Shown here: positions 34,199-42,381 of the stretch, in pieces
How positions within the stretch are numbered: the first letter of the stretch is position 1
Layout of the letters: every line of letters begins with the position of its first letter
Origin: Laedolimicola ammoniilytica
GTDB lineage: Bacteria; Bacillota; Clostridia; Lachnospirales; Lachnospiraceae
Length of the DNA: 64,000 nucleotides
Direction: 5' to 3'
Assembly: GCF_025567165.1 (NCBI RefSeq)
Contig: NZ_JAOQKC010000002.1
Span: 1 to 64,000, forward strand
Notes under the pieces: generated by a model
The model's input: only the letters and a program-made list of their open reading frames with translations
The model's database searches: none
What the model was told of the DNA's origin: nothing
Program-made: the position numbers and the translations under genes

Positions 34199-34471
34199 TT
34201 ACATAGAAGACCAGTCATATCGTGGAAGTTCCTCACTCTCAGCCGCATCACGATCCAGACGAATCAGCTGAATATTATGATTCCATGCGTATCTTATCAG
34301 GATTTGAAGATCTTCCGGAAGAGCAGCCATAAAATTGTCGTCGTCATCACACACAGTAATGAACACGCCTTCTTTATATGAGTAACTGTACGGCCACTTG
34401 TCCGGTTGTAATCCATCCAGCGTTTCCTTTCTAAGATGGCTGGTACAAATATCCAAGTATCTTTTAATCAT
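34199..34471 (-). CDS. DUF5983-like small protein
   Basis: A 90-residue protein with the pattern YLDICTSHL ... GVFITV ... LPEDLQILIRYAWNHN ... IRLDRDA ... LPRYDW, which resembles the DUF5983 family common in Lachnospiraceae mobile elements. Function unknown. The start overlaps the primase stop by four bases. It ends the operon that begins at 37983. Confidence 0.6.
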   Translation of the reverse strand: MIKRYLDICTSHLRKETLDGLQPDKWPYSYSYKEGVFITVCDDDDNFMAALPEDLQILIRYAWNHNIQLIRLDRDAAESEELPRYDWSSM

Positions 34472-35661
34472 AGTTTTCCCTCTCTCTCATGGCTTTTTTG
34501 CTCTTCCTTTTTCCTATTTTTTACTAGCAGATAATCATCAATTCCCTTATATCTGATATCCCAGCGGAAGCGCTGACATCTGATCCCCAACGTTTCAATA
34601 TTACTGGAAATCTGATCACACCAGCGGCGTACATAATTGATTTTTACCGTTCCATCCTCTTGCATTTCGTCTGGCTTAAATTTATCCATGTCTGTCAGAT
34701 CCTGAACTTCGCAAAGCCCTCTGTTTTCCTTGAGCCAGAGAAGTTCATCATATAAGCCCAACTGATTCGATAGACCACACAGAGCTATAATGGGATACTT
34801 ATATCCCAGTGAGTGTGCTATATCGCCTTTCAGCGGTCCTTCTGTCAGCCCTATAATCGGAATGTCCCCATCCTTCGGAAATCCCACATGATGAAATTTC
34901 GGAATTCCTTCCAAATTGCTTCCCTGGTCCATCAGGAAATTATCAGACCATGAACTTGACCAAATATACTTTTTGCTATCCACACAAGAATCTTTTCGTA
35001 TCTGCAGCCCCAGAATTCGTCCCTCTATATCTTTTACCGGTATATAAAAGCCATGAATCCAGCCAATATTGGCTTTCCATACATAATTTTTACAATAGAA
35101 TCCTGGAACACCTCGCAACAACGCATCCTGTTCCTGCAGCCGTTTGGGATATGTTTCTTTACCAATCAGCGGAACTGACTTATATCCGAATTTTTGTATC
35201 TGAATATCATTAAGTCCCCTTTTTCTCAAATCATTTAAGTGAGCTTCTGACAAAGACAACATATCCAGATACATTGCATAAGTCCGATCACGAATTTCAA
35301 TATCTGCAGTAACTGCCTTATGTTTAGCAAAGTCAGAGCTTATTTCATCTTCTGATTTTGCTATATTTCGTGATGAAGTCCTTTCTTCTGATAGCTTTTC
35401 CTGAAACTCTCCTGTAGACTTTGCAATCAAACGCGCTGCTTCTGGACGGCTGATCCCTAAAACATCTGAAGCTAATTGCAACATACCACCACCAGCTCCA
35501 CATTTATTGCATCGTGCAAGATTTTTGGAATAAACAACATGCAGCTTTTTCCCTTTGCATATCGGACAAACCACATCTTCGGTATCTCTGCTTCCTGAGC
35601 GTGCATGTTGCACGCCCAGATAGTCTAATACATCCGATACGGAGAAAGTAAACTCCTCCAT
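34468..35661 (-). CDS. DNA primase-like protein (CHC2 zinc finger plus DUF3854/TOPRIM-like)
   Basis: A 397-residue protein. The N-terminal zinc finger is VVCPICKG...ARCNKCGAGG (residues ~29-57) followed by the MLQLASDVLG helix, as in DnaG-type zinc domains. The C-terminal part contains GLTEGPLKGDIAHSLG, the acidic motif of the DUF3854 TOPRIM-like domain in plasmid and phage primases. It would make primers for replication of the element. GGAGGGTATTT precedes the start. Co-transcribed with RNase H and the 342-residue repeat protein. Confidence 0.8.
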   Translation of the reverse strand: MEEFTFSVSDVLDYLGVQHARSGSRDTEDVVCPICKGKKLHVVYSKNLARCNKCGAGGGMLQLASDVLGISRPEAARLIAKSTGEFQEKLSEERTSSRNIAKSEDEISSDFAKHKAVTADIEIRDRTYAMYLDMLSLSEAHLNDLRKRGLNDIQIQKFGYKSVPLIGKETYPKRLQEQDALLRGVPGFYCKNYVWKANIGWIHGFYIPVKDIEGRILGLQIRKDSCVDSKKYIWSSSWSDNFLMDQGSNLEGIPKFHHVGFPKDGDIPIIGLTEGPLKGDIAHSLGYKYPIIALCGLSNQLGLYDELLWLKENRGLCEVQDLTDMDKFKPDEMQEDGTVKINYVRRWCDQISSNIETLGIRCQRFRWDIRYKGIDDYLLVKNRKKEEQKSHEREGKL

Positions 35662-35671
35662 AAATACCCTC

Positions 35672-36700
35672 CTATTTCAGCTCCATAGCTCCATCCAGCA
35701 GCGTTCTATACACTTCCACCATCGGATCTTCTGGAGTTGCTTTGGATAAATAATATTTTGCAAAAGAAATAACTGCAGCCTTACCTCTTTGATCATAAAT
35801 ATCTCTAAATGGTTTGCCACTATAAGGGCCACCGGCATTTGCAGGTGTTTTATAGTTAAGTGCCTCTTCAATAGTTAATTTGTGACCGTTCTTCGCTGTC
35901 TGGCGAGCCGCCTCTGCCTCTTCTGCAGCTTTCTTCTCTGCTGCCTGGCGAACCGCCTCTGCCTCTTCTGCTGCTTTCTTTTCTGCTGCCTGGTGAGCCA
36001 CTTCTGCCTCCTCTGCAGCTTTCTTCTCCGCTGCCTGGCGAGCCACTTCTGCCTCCGCTGCTGCTTTCTTCTCCGCTGCCTGGCGAGCCGCTTCTGCCTC
36101 CTCTGCAGCTTTCTTCTCCGCTGCCTGGCGAGCCATCTCCGCCTCCTCTGCAGCTTTCTTTTCTGCTGCCCGGCAAGCTACCTCTGTCTCTTCTACAACA
36201 TTCTTTGTAACAAAAGTTGTCTTTCCAGTCACTTCCGGAATTTCCATTTCTTCTTCAGTCATCCGGATCTTGTCTCTTAACCCCTCTTCCGTAATCACTT
36301 CTGCACAGGTAAGTTCCATCAAAAGTGTTTCAGATGAGAATCCAAGAATCATAAGAGCCATTTTTAATGCATCTGCATAGGCGTTTTTATAGGCATAGTT
36401 CCGACTGTCATAACTAACATCCGGCCGTAGAGAATCAGTAAAACTCTTGCTTGTCCCTTCTGCCTCATGAACCGTTTCATTCCCTTTAATAATCTGGATA
36501 TTTACGTTCACAGTGACTCCATCTGCAGCATCCTCTGCTGTTGATTTAATATTCAGCTTTTCTCCATCTTCCAGACTACTTTTCAACCATAACAGCAATG
36601 AGTCCGTTGAGAAAAATGGCTTCTGCTCTCTTATTTCCATAAATTTTGCCAGCATAATCAAAGTGTTATCATAATCCAATTCTCTTAAATACATTCTCAT
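35672..36700 (-). CDS. Protein with 15-residue Ala/Glu helical repeats
   Basis: A 342-residue protein. The N-terminal domain (1-150) has the motif SYDSRNYAYKNAYADALKMAL seen by its key part YAYKNAYADALK and is unrecognised. Residues 178-267 are six copies of a 15-residue unit (consensus AAEKKAAEEAEAARQ), surely one long helix or coiled coil. The last ~60 residues (GGPYSGKPFRDIYDQRGK) resemble small modules at the end of phage recombination or exonuclease proteins. It lies between RNase H and primase genes, so a DNA-processing role is likely but unproven. Confidence 0.6.
   Translation of the reverse strand: MRMYLRELDYDNTLIMLAKFMEIREQKPFFSTDSLLLWLKSSLEDGEKLNIKSTAEDAADGVTVNVNIQIIKGNETVHEAEGTSKSFTDSLRPDVSYDSRNYAYKNAYADALKMALMILGFSSETLLMELTCAEVITEEGLRDKIRMTEEEMEIPEVTGKTTFVTKNVVEETEVACRAAEKKAAEEAEMARQAAEKKAAEEAEAARQAAEKKAAAEAEVARQAAEKKAAEEAEVAHQAAEKKAAEEAEAVRQAAEKKAAEEAEAARQTAKNGHKLTIEEALNYKTPANAGGPYSGKPFRDIYDQRGKAAVISFAKYYLSKATPEDPMVEVYRTLLDGAMELK
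35900..36169. repeat. 45-bp in-frame tandem repeat, six units
   Basis: Six near-identical 45-bp units that encode the AAEKKAAEEAEAARQ repeats. Such arrays change copy number by slippage or recombination, so the length of this helix probably varies between strains. Confidence 0.9.
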
Positions 36701-36701
36701 A

Positions 36702-37079
36702 TTATTTTTTCTCCTTCAAAAGTAAGTTCAATGCATCTGCATTATATTCAACGCTGAAATTGTGAGCGCAACACGCTAATGCATCTGCAACCATGTTTTT
36801 TTCTCTTGGAATCCACCTTATTATTGATTGCAACTTTTTCTGGCTTTTCGCAACCACATTGTTGCAGTCCGTATACAGTTCATAGCTTTCTTCCGGATAT
36901 AGCAGTTCCACAACAGATTTTCCTCTTTCCAGAGCTGCCATTTCTGCATCCGTCGGATTTGCTGCAACCACCTCATCCGTTAATAAATAAACCGGAGCTT
37001 GATTATGATAAAGTATTACCGCAATCCCAGCTTTTCCTGTATCTGCATGGTAGCTCCCATCACAATATACCGCTATCAT
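36702..37079 (-). CDS. Ribonuclease H-like protein
   Basis: A 125-residue RNase HI-type domain. The acidic residues are in place: Asp in YCDGSY, Glu in AEMAALERG, Asp in LYTDCNNVV and Asp in MVADALA. It should remove RNA from RNA-DNA hybrids during element replication. It precedes the repeat protein by one base and follows the 299-residue gene by four. Confidence 0.85.
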   Translation of the reverse strand: MIAVYCDGSYHADTGKAGIAVILYHNQAPVYLLTDEVVAANPTDAEMAALERGKSVVELLYPEESYELYTDCNNVVAKSQKKLQSIIRWIPREKNMVADALACCAHNFSVEYNADALNLLLKEKK

Positions 37080-37083
37080 TTCA

Positions 37084-37983
37084 CTATCGCTCCTGACTTT
37101 TCTTTTTTCGTGTCTCTTCCAACTCTGATCTACCCGCTTTTATGTTTTGATAACACATTGTATTTTCAAATACGCGGATATAATCACATACGGACCGAAA
37201 CAACTTTTCAATTTCATCATCAGTCAGCCAAACAAACAAAAACTTGTCCGTTTTGTAACTGTCTTCTTTCGCCTTGAATCCTCCGCTTCCTGTCTTCACT
37301 GCTACTGCAGTCCCGTTGCTTATGGCTATTTGCCACGGTGATCGCCTCGGATTTCCTGCGCTGTCTTTTCCGCATCGCTTAATCACAATCCTGGACATTG
37401 GGCTTTTCCCATTCTGATCTTTCGAGGCTGCTATCAATTTATCCCCCGTATAAATCACGATTTCCTTATTCTTAGAATAGGGATCTTGGGCCAACGCTCC
37501 ACCTGCATTACGATCAATACTCTTATTGGCTGCAAAAATCAGATTTTCTTTTTGGCTTCCATCCGGTGCGGGAAAAGAAAAATTCATATTCAGGAAATTG
37601 AATAGTCGTTTTATGTGTTCTTCCACCCATGCTGAAAAGACAGAAATTGCGAATATCAGAAATGAATTCTGCTTGTATCCATAAGAAAACGCACTTCTTA
37701 AAAATACTTTGTCTATTTCCCTTGCAATATTGGCAGTTATCTGTTTTACATCACACGGCGAAAGATTAAATGTAGCATACTGTGTTTTCCCTTCTCCAGT
37801 TCCTTGAGAGTAATCTGCTATTCCCACTCCAATCAGGGAATATATTTTTCTCTCTCCCTCTGCTAATTCCTCCTGTCCGGCGTGCAAGTGTGCATATGCA
37901 CTTGGCGCTGCTGGATTCATTTTGTCCACGAATTCCACTAATTTTTTGTTATTCTGGAATTTCGTAATCTGGTTACTTATCAC
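37084..37983 (-). CDS. Unknown protein, first gene after leader C
   Basis: A 299-residue protein. I take GTG at 37983 as start because AAAGGAGG lies ten bases upstream; the longer reading frame would place the ribosome site inside the gene. The sequence is mixed alpha/beta, with SVFSAWVEEHIKRLFNFL and a basic C-terminal tail. No family recognised. It heads the operon with RNase H, primase and others. Confidence 0.6.
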   Translation of the reverse strand: MISNQITKFQNNKKLVEFVDKMNPAAPSAYAHLHAGQEELAEGERKIYSLIGVGIADYSQGTGEGKTQYATFNLSPCDVKQITANIAREIDKVFLRSAFSYGYKQNSFLIFAISVFSAWVEEHIKRLFNFLNMNFSFPAPDGSQKENLIFAANKSIDRNAGGALAQDPYSKNKEIVIYTGDKLIAASKDQNGKSPMSRIVIKRCGKDSAGNPRRSPWQIAISNGTAVAVKTGSGGFKAKEDSYKTDKFLFVWLTDDEIEKLFRSVCDYIRVFENTMCYQNIKAGRSELEETRKKKSQER

Positions 37984-38053
37984 TGTAAGTAATCCTCCTT
38001 TCTTTGGCTTCGTCATCAGGTTACATCTATGTAAAAGACCTGCATTTTTCCCA

Positions 38054-38182
38054 ACAAAAAAAGGACTTATATACAATAAATGCATAATAAGTCCTTATTA
38101 TTATTTCGTTGTTTTGGGTTCTCACCACTATGATATGCTAAGTCTATGCCTGTATTCTACATCCAATATTTTCAAATGTCAA
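38054..38182 (-). ncRNA. Conserved promoter-leader-terminator unit, copy C
   Basis: Minus strand: TTGACA (38182-38177), 17 bases, TAGAAT (38159-38154), four bases, GCATAGACTTAG (38149-38138), a small stem around a GAGA loop, box AACGAAATAAT, then terminator AGGACTTAT/ATAAGTCCT (38062-38095) with seven Ts. It precedes the operon 37983-34199. The -35 overlaps the stop codon of the upstream gene. Confidence 0.85.
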
Positions 38183-38652
38183 GATTTCCCTTTCTCATCT
38201 TCGGAAACTTCGGAAACCAGAATGATCTTACCAGAATCGTCCACCTGCAGCCGTTCCCAAACTTCAAATGCGTTGGCAATATAGAGCTTCTGATGCATTG
38301 ATAAAGTATTTGCTTTATCAGACGAAAGTGCATTGACGGCACCAATTTTATAAACAACCTCAAAGAATTCATCCAATACTTCATTATCAATATCTGAACA
38401 AGAAAAATAGCTGCTCTTGTCCTCCAGTACAGAATTACATAAATCCTCTTGGCATTCCGGGCAATAACCACTTTTTATAAATTCACGCCCAAATTTATCT
38501 AAAAATGGAAGTGCCTTCTGGACCATTTTACGTTTTGTATTAAAATACAGCGCAACCATGTACTCCATCACCTGATCATAATTTTCCGCATCAATCACCA
38601 TGTAGGTAACCTTTCCGCATATTGGACACTGCTTTTCCACAATTCTTTTCAT
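38179..38652 (-). CDS. Zinc-binding protein, unknown
   Basis: A 157-residue protein with CPICG (residue ~9) and CPECQEDLC (~64) likely holding one zinc, and an acidic C-terminus. No family recognised. Its start overlaps the DUF4314 gene stop by four bases. Confidence 0.6.
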   Translation of the reverse strand: MKRIVEKQCPICGKVTYMVIDAENYDQVMEYMVALYFNTKRKMVQKALPFLDKFGREFIKSGYCPECQEDLCNSVLEDKSSYFSCSDIDNEVLDEFFEVVYKIGAVNALSSDKANTLSMHQKLYIANAFEVWERLQVDDSGKIILVSEVSEDEKGKS

Positions 38653-39371
38653 CGCCTATTCTCTCCTTCTAATTTTTTCTTTATAAGTTTTTCTGCAAAT
38701 TCAACAAACTCATCCCGTGACATGTGTTCCGGATAATCTGGGAAAAACTCCCATGCCATGTTTGCAAACATATATTCTCTTGTTTCGAGATCATATGACA
38801 AATAGGTATTTCCATCCGGAGTACACAAGCTCCCGCTTCCGTCACAATAATGTCTCCATTTCCATCCAGCAGGAAGTATATTACTATCCGAGATAAACGG
38901 TGTCGCTTCTTTTTTCATTTCCACTATATTAAGCAGTTTAATCACACCATATGGATATCGCTCATCGAACCAACTCCATATTTTCATCTTCGGTGTACCT
39001 GACGGAAACATCCAAAAACCTTGCTCAAGTTTTTCCGATTTAGGATCCATCGGAATATCCTCCATGCTTTCCCACAGTTGTTCCAGAAATGTTTCATTAT
39101 GCTCCGGATCCTCACCTGCCTTAATCAATTTCTCATATAAGGAACTAATTTCATTCATTTCAACTATTTCAAAATCATCTTTCCCGCAGATTAGAGCTAT
39201 GGAACCGCCATCTGACCATTTCCCATGAATTTGACCGGCATCATCAATATACTCTGCCATAAAACGGCTTCCTTTTTCTTTCGGAGAATACGGATCCTCT
39301 ATTTTACTTGTAAGCTCAAGAATCATTCCTTTTTTAATTTTTTTACGCATAATCTCTATTATCTTATCCAT
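38649..39371 (-). CDS. DUF4314 protein with C-terminal GWKW domain
   Basis: A 240-residue protein. The N-terminus fits DUF4314 (KKGMILELTSKIEDPYSP, DDAGQIHGKWSDGGSIAL). The C-terminal ~75 residues, starting LPAGWKWRHYCDGSG, match the small protein at 59092-59376, so a shared domain is present in both. ATG at 39371 is preferred to the TTG three bases upstream by spacing from GAGAGG. Function unknown. Confidence 0.7.
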   Translation of the reverse strand: MDKIIEIMRKKIKKGMILELTSKIEDPYSPKEKGSRFMAEYIDDAGQIHGKWSDGGSIALICGKDDFEIVEMNEISSLYEKLIKAGEDPEHNETFLEQLWESMEDIPMDPKSEKLEQGFWMFPSGTPKMKIWSWFDERYPYGVIKLLNIVEMKKEATPFISDSNILPAGWKWRHYCDGSGSLCTPDGNTYLSYDLETREYMFANMAWEFFPDYPEHMSRDEFVEFAEKLIKKKLEGENRR

Positions 39372-39396
39372 CAATTTTTCCTCTCTCTAAACAATA

Positions 39397-39423
39397 GATC
39401 CGGAAGACATATGCTCCCGGATC
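39397..39423 (-). other. Intercistronic hairpin 4
   Basis: GATCCGG and CCGGATC form a seven-pair stem between the stop of the 121-residue gene and the ribosome site of the DUF4314 gene. Confidence 0.65.
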
Positions 39424-39431
39424 CATCAGAT

Positions 39432-39797
39432 TTATTTTGTGCAATAAATTGTGTTTTCAGTTTCTATGTAAACTTTTCCACCTACGATATAGAAATCCTG
39501 CACATATGAGGTATGAAACCACCGATCTCCCATGAGAATATTAGCTCCTTTTCCTCGTTCAAGATTCATGCAACCATTGATAATCTTTCTCGGCTTTCCA
39601 TCGCTTTGTTTCATCTTGTCCATAAGTAGATCAAGTGAAATCCATTTATCATAAATTTCGATGATTGTAACCATCTCATTCACTTCATCTGCCGGTACCA
39701 AGCCTCCACAGCAGCCACAAATGACATCTCCATCATCCATTAAAATTCCCACATGGTTTAATCCTGATTCTTTATCCTGAAATAATATTTGTTTCAT
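39432..39797 (-). CDS. Small unknown protein with Cys cluster
   Basis: A 121-residue protein starting MKQILFQDKESGLNHV with VICGCCGGL near residue 28. The start at 39797 is supported by AGAAGGATGAGT. Mixed beta-rich pattern; no family recognised. Third gene after leader D. Confidence 0.55.
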   Translation of the reverse strand: MKQILFQDKESGLNHVGILMDDGDVICGCCGGLVPADEVNEMVTIIEIYDKWISLDLLMDKMKQSDGKPRKIINGCMNLERGKGANILMGDRWFHTSYVQDFYIVGGKVYIETENTIYCTK

Positions 39798-39810
39798 ACT
39801 CATCCTTCTC

Positions 39811-40356
39811 CTATAAATGTGAATTTTTTTGTTTTTCAAACAGCACAAATGATGTATGATCCCAATTTACATTGATCGGAATCCACCTGCCATCCTTTTT
39901 AACCTCTCGCGTAAGCAAATTGTACTCCAGCCACTCGCTTGATGGATCTGAAAAGTCTATGATGAAACCTGTTTTCAGTGCCGTATACGGCTCTATTTCT
40001 TTCCTGCAGAGCCAATACAATTCATCTGCCATTTCTGGAAGTCCTTCCACACTGAATTGCTGCATCATCCGTTTGCTCATTTTTTTTACCATTCCCGAAG
40101 ATTCGATTACATTTTTTATAATCTCCATCTCTTCTTTTTCAAAATCTGGATGAATAGGCCATACATGAGATTCCAGCAGTGCGACTACATAGCTGTTGGC
40201 AGTTACTCTCAATACTTCTACAGCTTTTTTATAAGCTGCAGCATAATTTTCTTTCAAAAGTTCTCTGCTTCCAACTGCATCTATGTTACGCTTAAACCGT
40301 GCCAGAAGTTGATTCAATTCACCTGCCAGTTCCTGTACCGTCTTTTTACCTTGCAT
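39811..40356 (-). CDS. Unknown helical protein
   Basis: A 181-residue protein, mostly helical in its first 120 residues and ending in a beta-rich segment (EWLEYNLLTREVKKDGRW). GACAGGAGGATGAGAG precedes the ATG. No family recognised. Second gene after leader D. Confidence 0.55.
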   Translation of the reverse strand: MQGKKTVQELAGELNQLLARFKRNIDAVGSRELLKENYAAAYKKAVEVLRVTANSYVVALLESHVWPIHPDFEKEEMEIIKNVIESSGMVKKMSKRMMQQFSVEGLPEMADELYWLCRKEIEPYTALKTGFIIDFSDPSSEWLEYNLLTREVKKDGRWIPINVNWDHTSFVLFEKQKNSHL

Positions 40357-40391
40357 CTCTCATCCTCCTGTCAGGCTTCACGCCAAACATT

Positions 40392-40751
40392 TTACGAATA
40401 ATAATCCAGCAATAGTTGTAATGCCTGCCTTGAAACATTGATTACGCTTCCTTCTGCAGTTCCCCGAAGTTGGACACGATAATGTCTATCACGTTCCATC
40501 TTCTCCATATGTTCCTGTATAAGTCTGGCTTTATACGGATCCGATTCTTTGGGTGGCAAATATTCCAAGTCAATTTCATCCGGATTATCTTCTGTATCTG
40601 CAGGCAAATAACTTTCACCATCGAACTGCTGTCTGCAAGTTGACAGTATCACCCCTATTGCCTTTCCGTTTTTCCTTTCTTTCAGGATTTTTTGAAATTT
40701 TTCCTCCGGAACATCAAATGATATTCCAACTCTGGCCCACATCTTTTTCAA
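40392..40751 (-). CDS. Small unknown protein, TTG start
   Basis: A 119-residue protein starting with TTG at 40751, seven bases after GGAGG. It begins MKKMWARVGISFDVPEEKF and contains an acidic, proline-containing centre. First gene after leader D. No family recognised. Confidence 0.55.
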   Translation of the reverse strand: MKKMWARVGISFDVPEEKFQKILKERKNGKAIGVILSTCRQQFDGESYLPADTEDNPDEIDLEYLPPKESDPYKARLIQEHMEKMERDRHYRVQLRGTAEGSVINVSRQALQLLLDYYS

Positions 40752-40844
40752 TGTTCTACCTCCATTCTTAATTTTGTTGTGTGTAACGCCTTAATTTTCT
40801 GCTTTTCTCCTTTCCCGCTTATTCAAAACTCAGTAAAAAGAGTA

Positions 40845-40980
40845 ACAAAAAAGGCGTATTTTCCTACAAATAGGTAAAATACGCCTTAAAATTATTTCGT
40901 TATTCCATGAAGCCTAATACTTCAATCGCTGTTTACTAAGTCTATGATGCAAGAATAGCAAATTTTGTAATTTATGTCAA
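40845..40980 (-). ncRNA. Conserved promoter-leader-terminator unit, copy D
   Basis: Minus strand: TTGACA (40980-40975), 17 bases, TATTCT (40957-40952), four bases, TCATAGACTTAG (40947-40936), stem TGAAG/CTTCA, box AACGAAATAAT, then a long terminator AGGCGTATTTT/AAAATACGCCT (40852-40886) with six Ts. It precedes the operon 40751-38179. Confidence 0.85.
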
Positions 40981-41004
40981 GTTTACGGTAGCTACATATT
41001 AGTT

Positions 41005-41547
41005 TCATTTTTTCGCTGCTGAATCACAGATAACTTTTCTGGACTCCATATCGCATAAAGTAACTCTTTTATATGTTACCGAATACTTTTCATAAAATTT
41101 TCTGGCCTGTTCTTTGTCCATACAATAATATCCTAGGCATTTGCGTCCCTCAGAATTATAGACCTGCACTTTAAAGCCATCCCAGGTAAAATCTTCCATA
41201 TTCTCATTTACAATCGCTGTCACATCTACTACCCAGTCTGCCCCAAGTTTTGCCATGATTCGCATGGCCTCTCTTGATTCGTTTAATGTTTTTATGACTG
41301 CAATTCTCATCCGACTATATTTTTCCTGTTTTTCATCTATGGATCCATCCAAATAGATATCCAGATAAATCCCTTCACTACCTCCATAAGCCACTTGAGA
41401 AACGACACTAAATTCAGATGACCGTATTTCCAGTTCTTTGTTCTCTGGTAATGCATAATCAATACCATCTGGCCAGTTTCCTTCATTGCAAATTTTTTCT
41501 TTTACCTTCTCAAAAAATTCTTTTACGGTATATGGTTTTTCTCTCAT
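41005..41547 (-). CDS. Unknown protein at the left flank of the nested transposon
   Basis: A 180-residue protein starting MREKPYTVKEFFEKVKEK, mixed alpha/beta, with AGAAGGAG before the start. No family recognised. It is AT-rich like element 2, not like the transposon. Before insertion its next upstream neighbour would have been the gene now at 57305-59035, so it may have lost its native promoter; TTGACA at 41623 region has no matching -10. Confidence 0.55.
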   Translation of the reverse strand: MREKPYTVKEFFEKVKEKICNEGNWPDGIDYALPENKELEIRSSEFSVVSQVAYGGSEGIYLDIYLDGSIDEKQEKYSRMRIAVIKTLNESREAMRIMAKLGADWVVDVTAIVNENMEDFTWDGFKVQVYNSEGRKCLGYYCMDKEQARKFYEKYSVTYKRVTLCDMESRKVICDSAAKK

Positions 41548-41656
41548 TCGTGATTCTCCTTCTACATAAAATCAAAAATACTAAGTTCTTCGCATTTTTC
41601 CCAGAGACAAATTGTCAAGGACTTTTTAATCAAATTCACAAAAAATCTACAAAAAA

Positions 41657-41688
41657 GGTGCCAGAAGCACTGTATGGCTCCTGACACC
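41657..41688 (-). terminator. Terminator at the left end of the nested transposon
   Basis: GGTG-CAG-AGC pairs with GCT-CTG-CACC, followed on the minus strand by six Ts. It ends the transcript of the 121-residue gene and isolates the transposon from element 2. Confidence 0.8.
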
Positions 41689-41700
41689 TCGTTTGATAGA

Positions 41701-42066
41701 TTACATTTTTCCGTTCAGCAGGTCTTTGCAGAGATACGCATAGTCTGGCAGCTGGTTGATATATGGCTCCCAGAGCCGCTTGATTTCGGCTAACTCCAGC
41801 GGGTCGGCTGCTTCCAGTGCATGATCGTTGCCAGTCATATATAAAACATCCGTAGCAACATCATCCAAACACTTGCCGCAGAGATCGGCGGCAGATTCTA
41901 TCCTGATACCGGTATCCACATAGACTGGATTTACGCCAATCGTCAGCCAGACATAGCCCACCTTGTCCGACCAGAGCAATTCAAAATCAGGGCTTTGCCG
42001 CAGATGTTCCGCAAAGACTTCCTTTACTCGCTCAATTTCATGTTTCTCTTTTTCTGTGTAAAGCAT
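41701..42066 (-). CDS. Transposon-borne small protein, unknown
   Basis: A 121-residue protein starting MLYTEKEKHEIERVKEVF and ending in KDLLNGKM. ATG at 42066 is chosen for its spacing from AAGGAGG. I cannot assign a domain. It is the last gene at the left end of the nested transposon. Confidence 0.6.
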   Translation of the reverse strand: MLYTEKEKHEIERVKEVFAEHLRQSPDFELLWSDKVGYVWLTIGVNPVYVDTGIRIESAADLCGKCLDDVATDVLYMTGNDHALEAADPLELAEIKRLWEPYINQLPDYAYLCKDLLNGKM

Positions 42067-42143
42067 TTTCATGTCCTCCTTGACAAAAATTTTGGTGCGT
42101 ACCATCATCAGTTTAGCACAAGGCGGCTTAGTTTATCAGTCTG

Positions 42144-42338
42144 TCACATCTGCTGAATTTCATTTTTGAGCATACGCTTGATTTTATCGCTCATGGTTTC
42201 TGTGCTGGTATTGCTGAAATGGACATGAACCTTGTAGGTCGTCTTGCCGATTTTCTTTACCATCGCTGGCGTGTTTTCCGGCGCTCTGGCCGCAGCAGCG
42301 GCGTCTGCCATCTGCATAGTACGGGGTTCTTTGTTCAT
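42144..42338 (-). CDS. tnpW: TnpW-like transposon protein
   Basis: A 64-residue protein whose C-terminal half (TTYKVHVHFSNTSTETMSDKI then a basic LKNEIQQ) fits the TnpW family of Tn4451-like elements, of unknown role. GAAAGGAGCGCT precedes the start. Confidence 0.75.
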   Translation of the reverse strand: MNKEPRTMQMADAAAAARAPENTPAMVKKIGKTTYKVHVHFSNTSTETMSDKIKRMLKNEIQQM

Positions 42339-42381
42339 AGCGCTCCTTTCTCCGAACGGGTCTGTGCCGCCCGGTAAAAAA

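Noticed and set aside
35900..36169. Regular 45-bp repeats as a CRISPR array.
   Set aside because: There are no spacers; the units are contiguous, in frame and encode a helical repeat.
41548..41690. TTGACA and ACTTAGTA upstream of the gene at 41005-41547 as a fifth conserved leader.
   Set aside because: The distance from TTGACA to ACTTAG is seven bases too short, no -10 fits, and the second box and terminator are absent.
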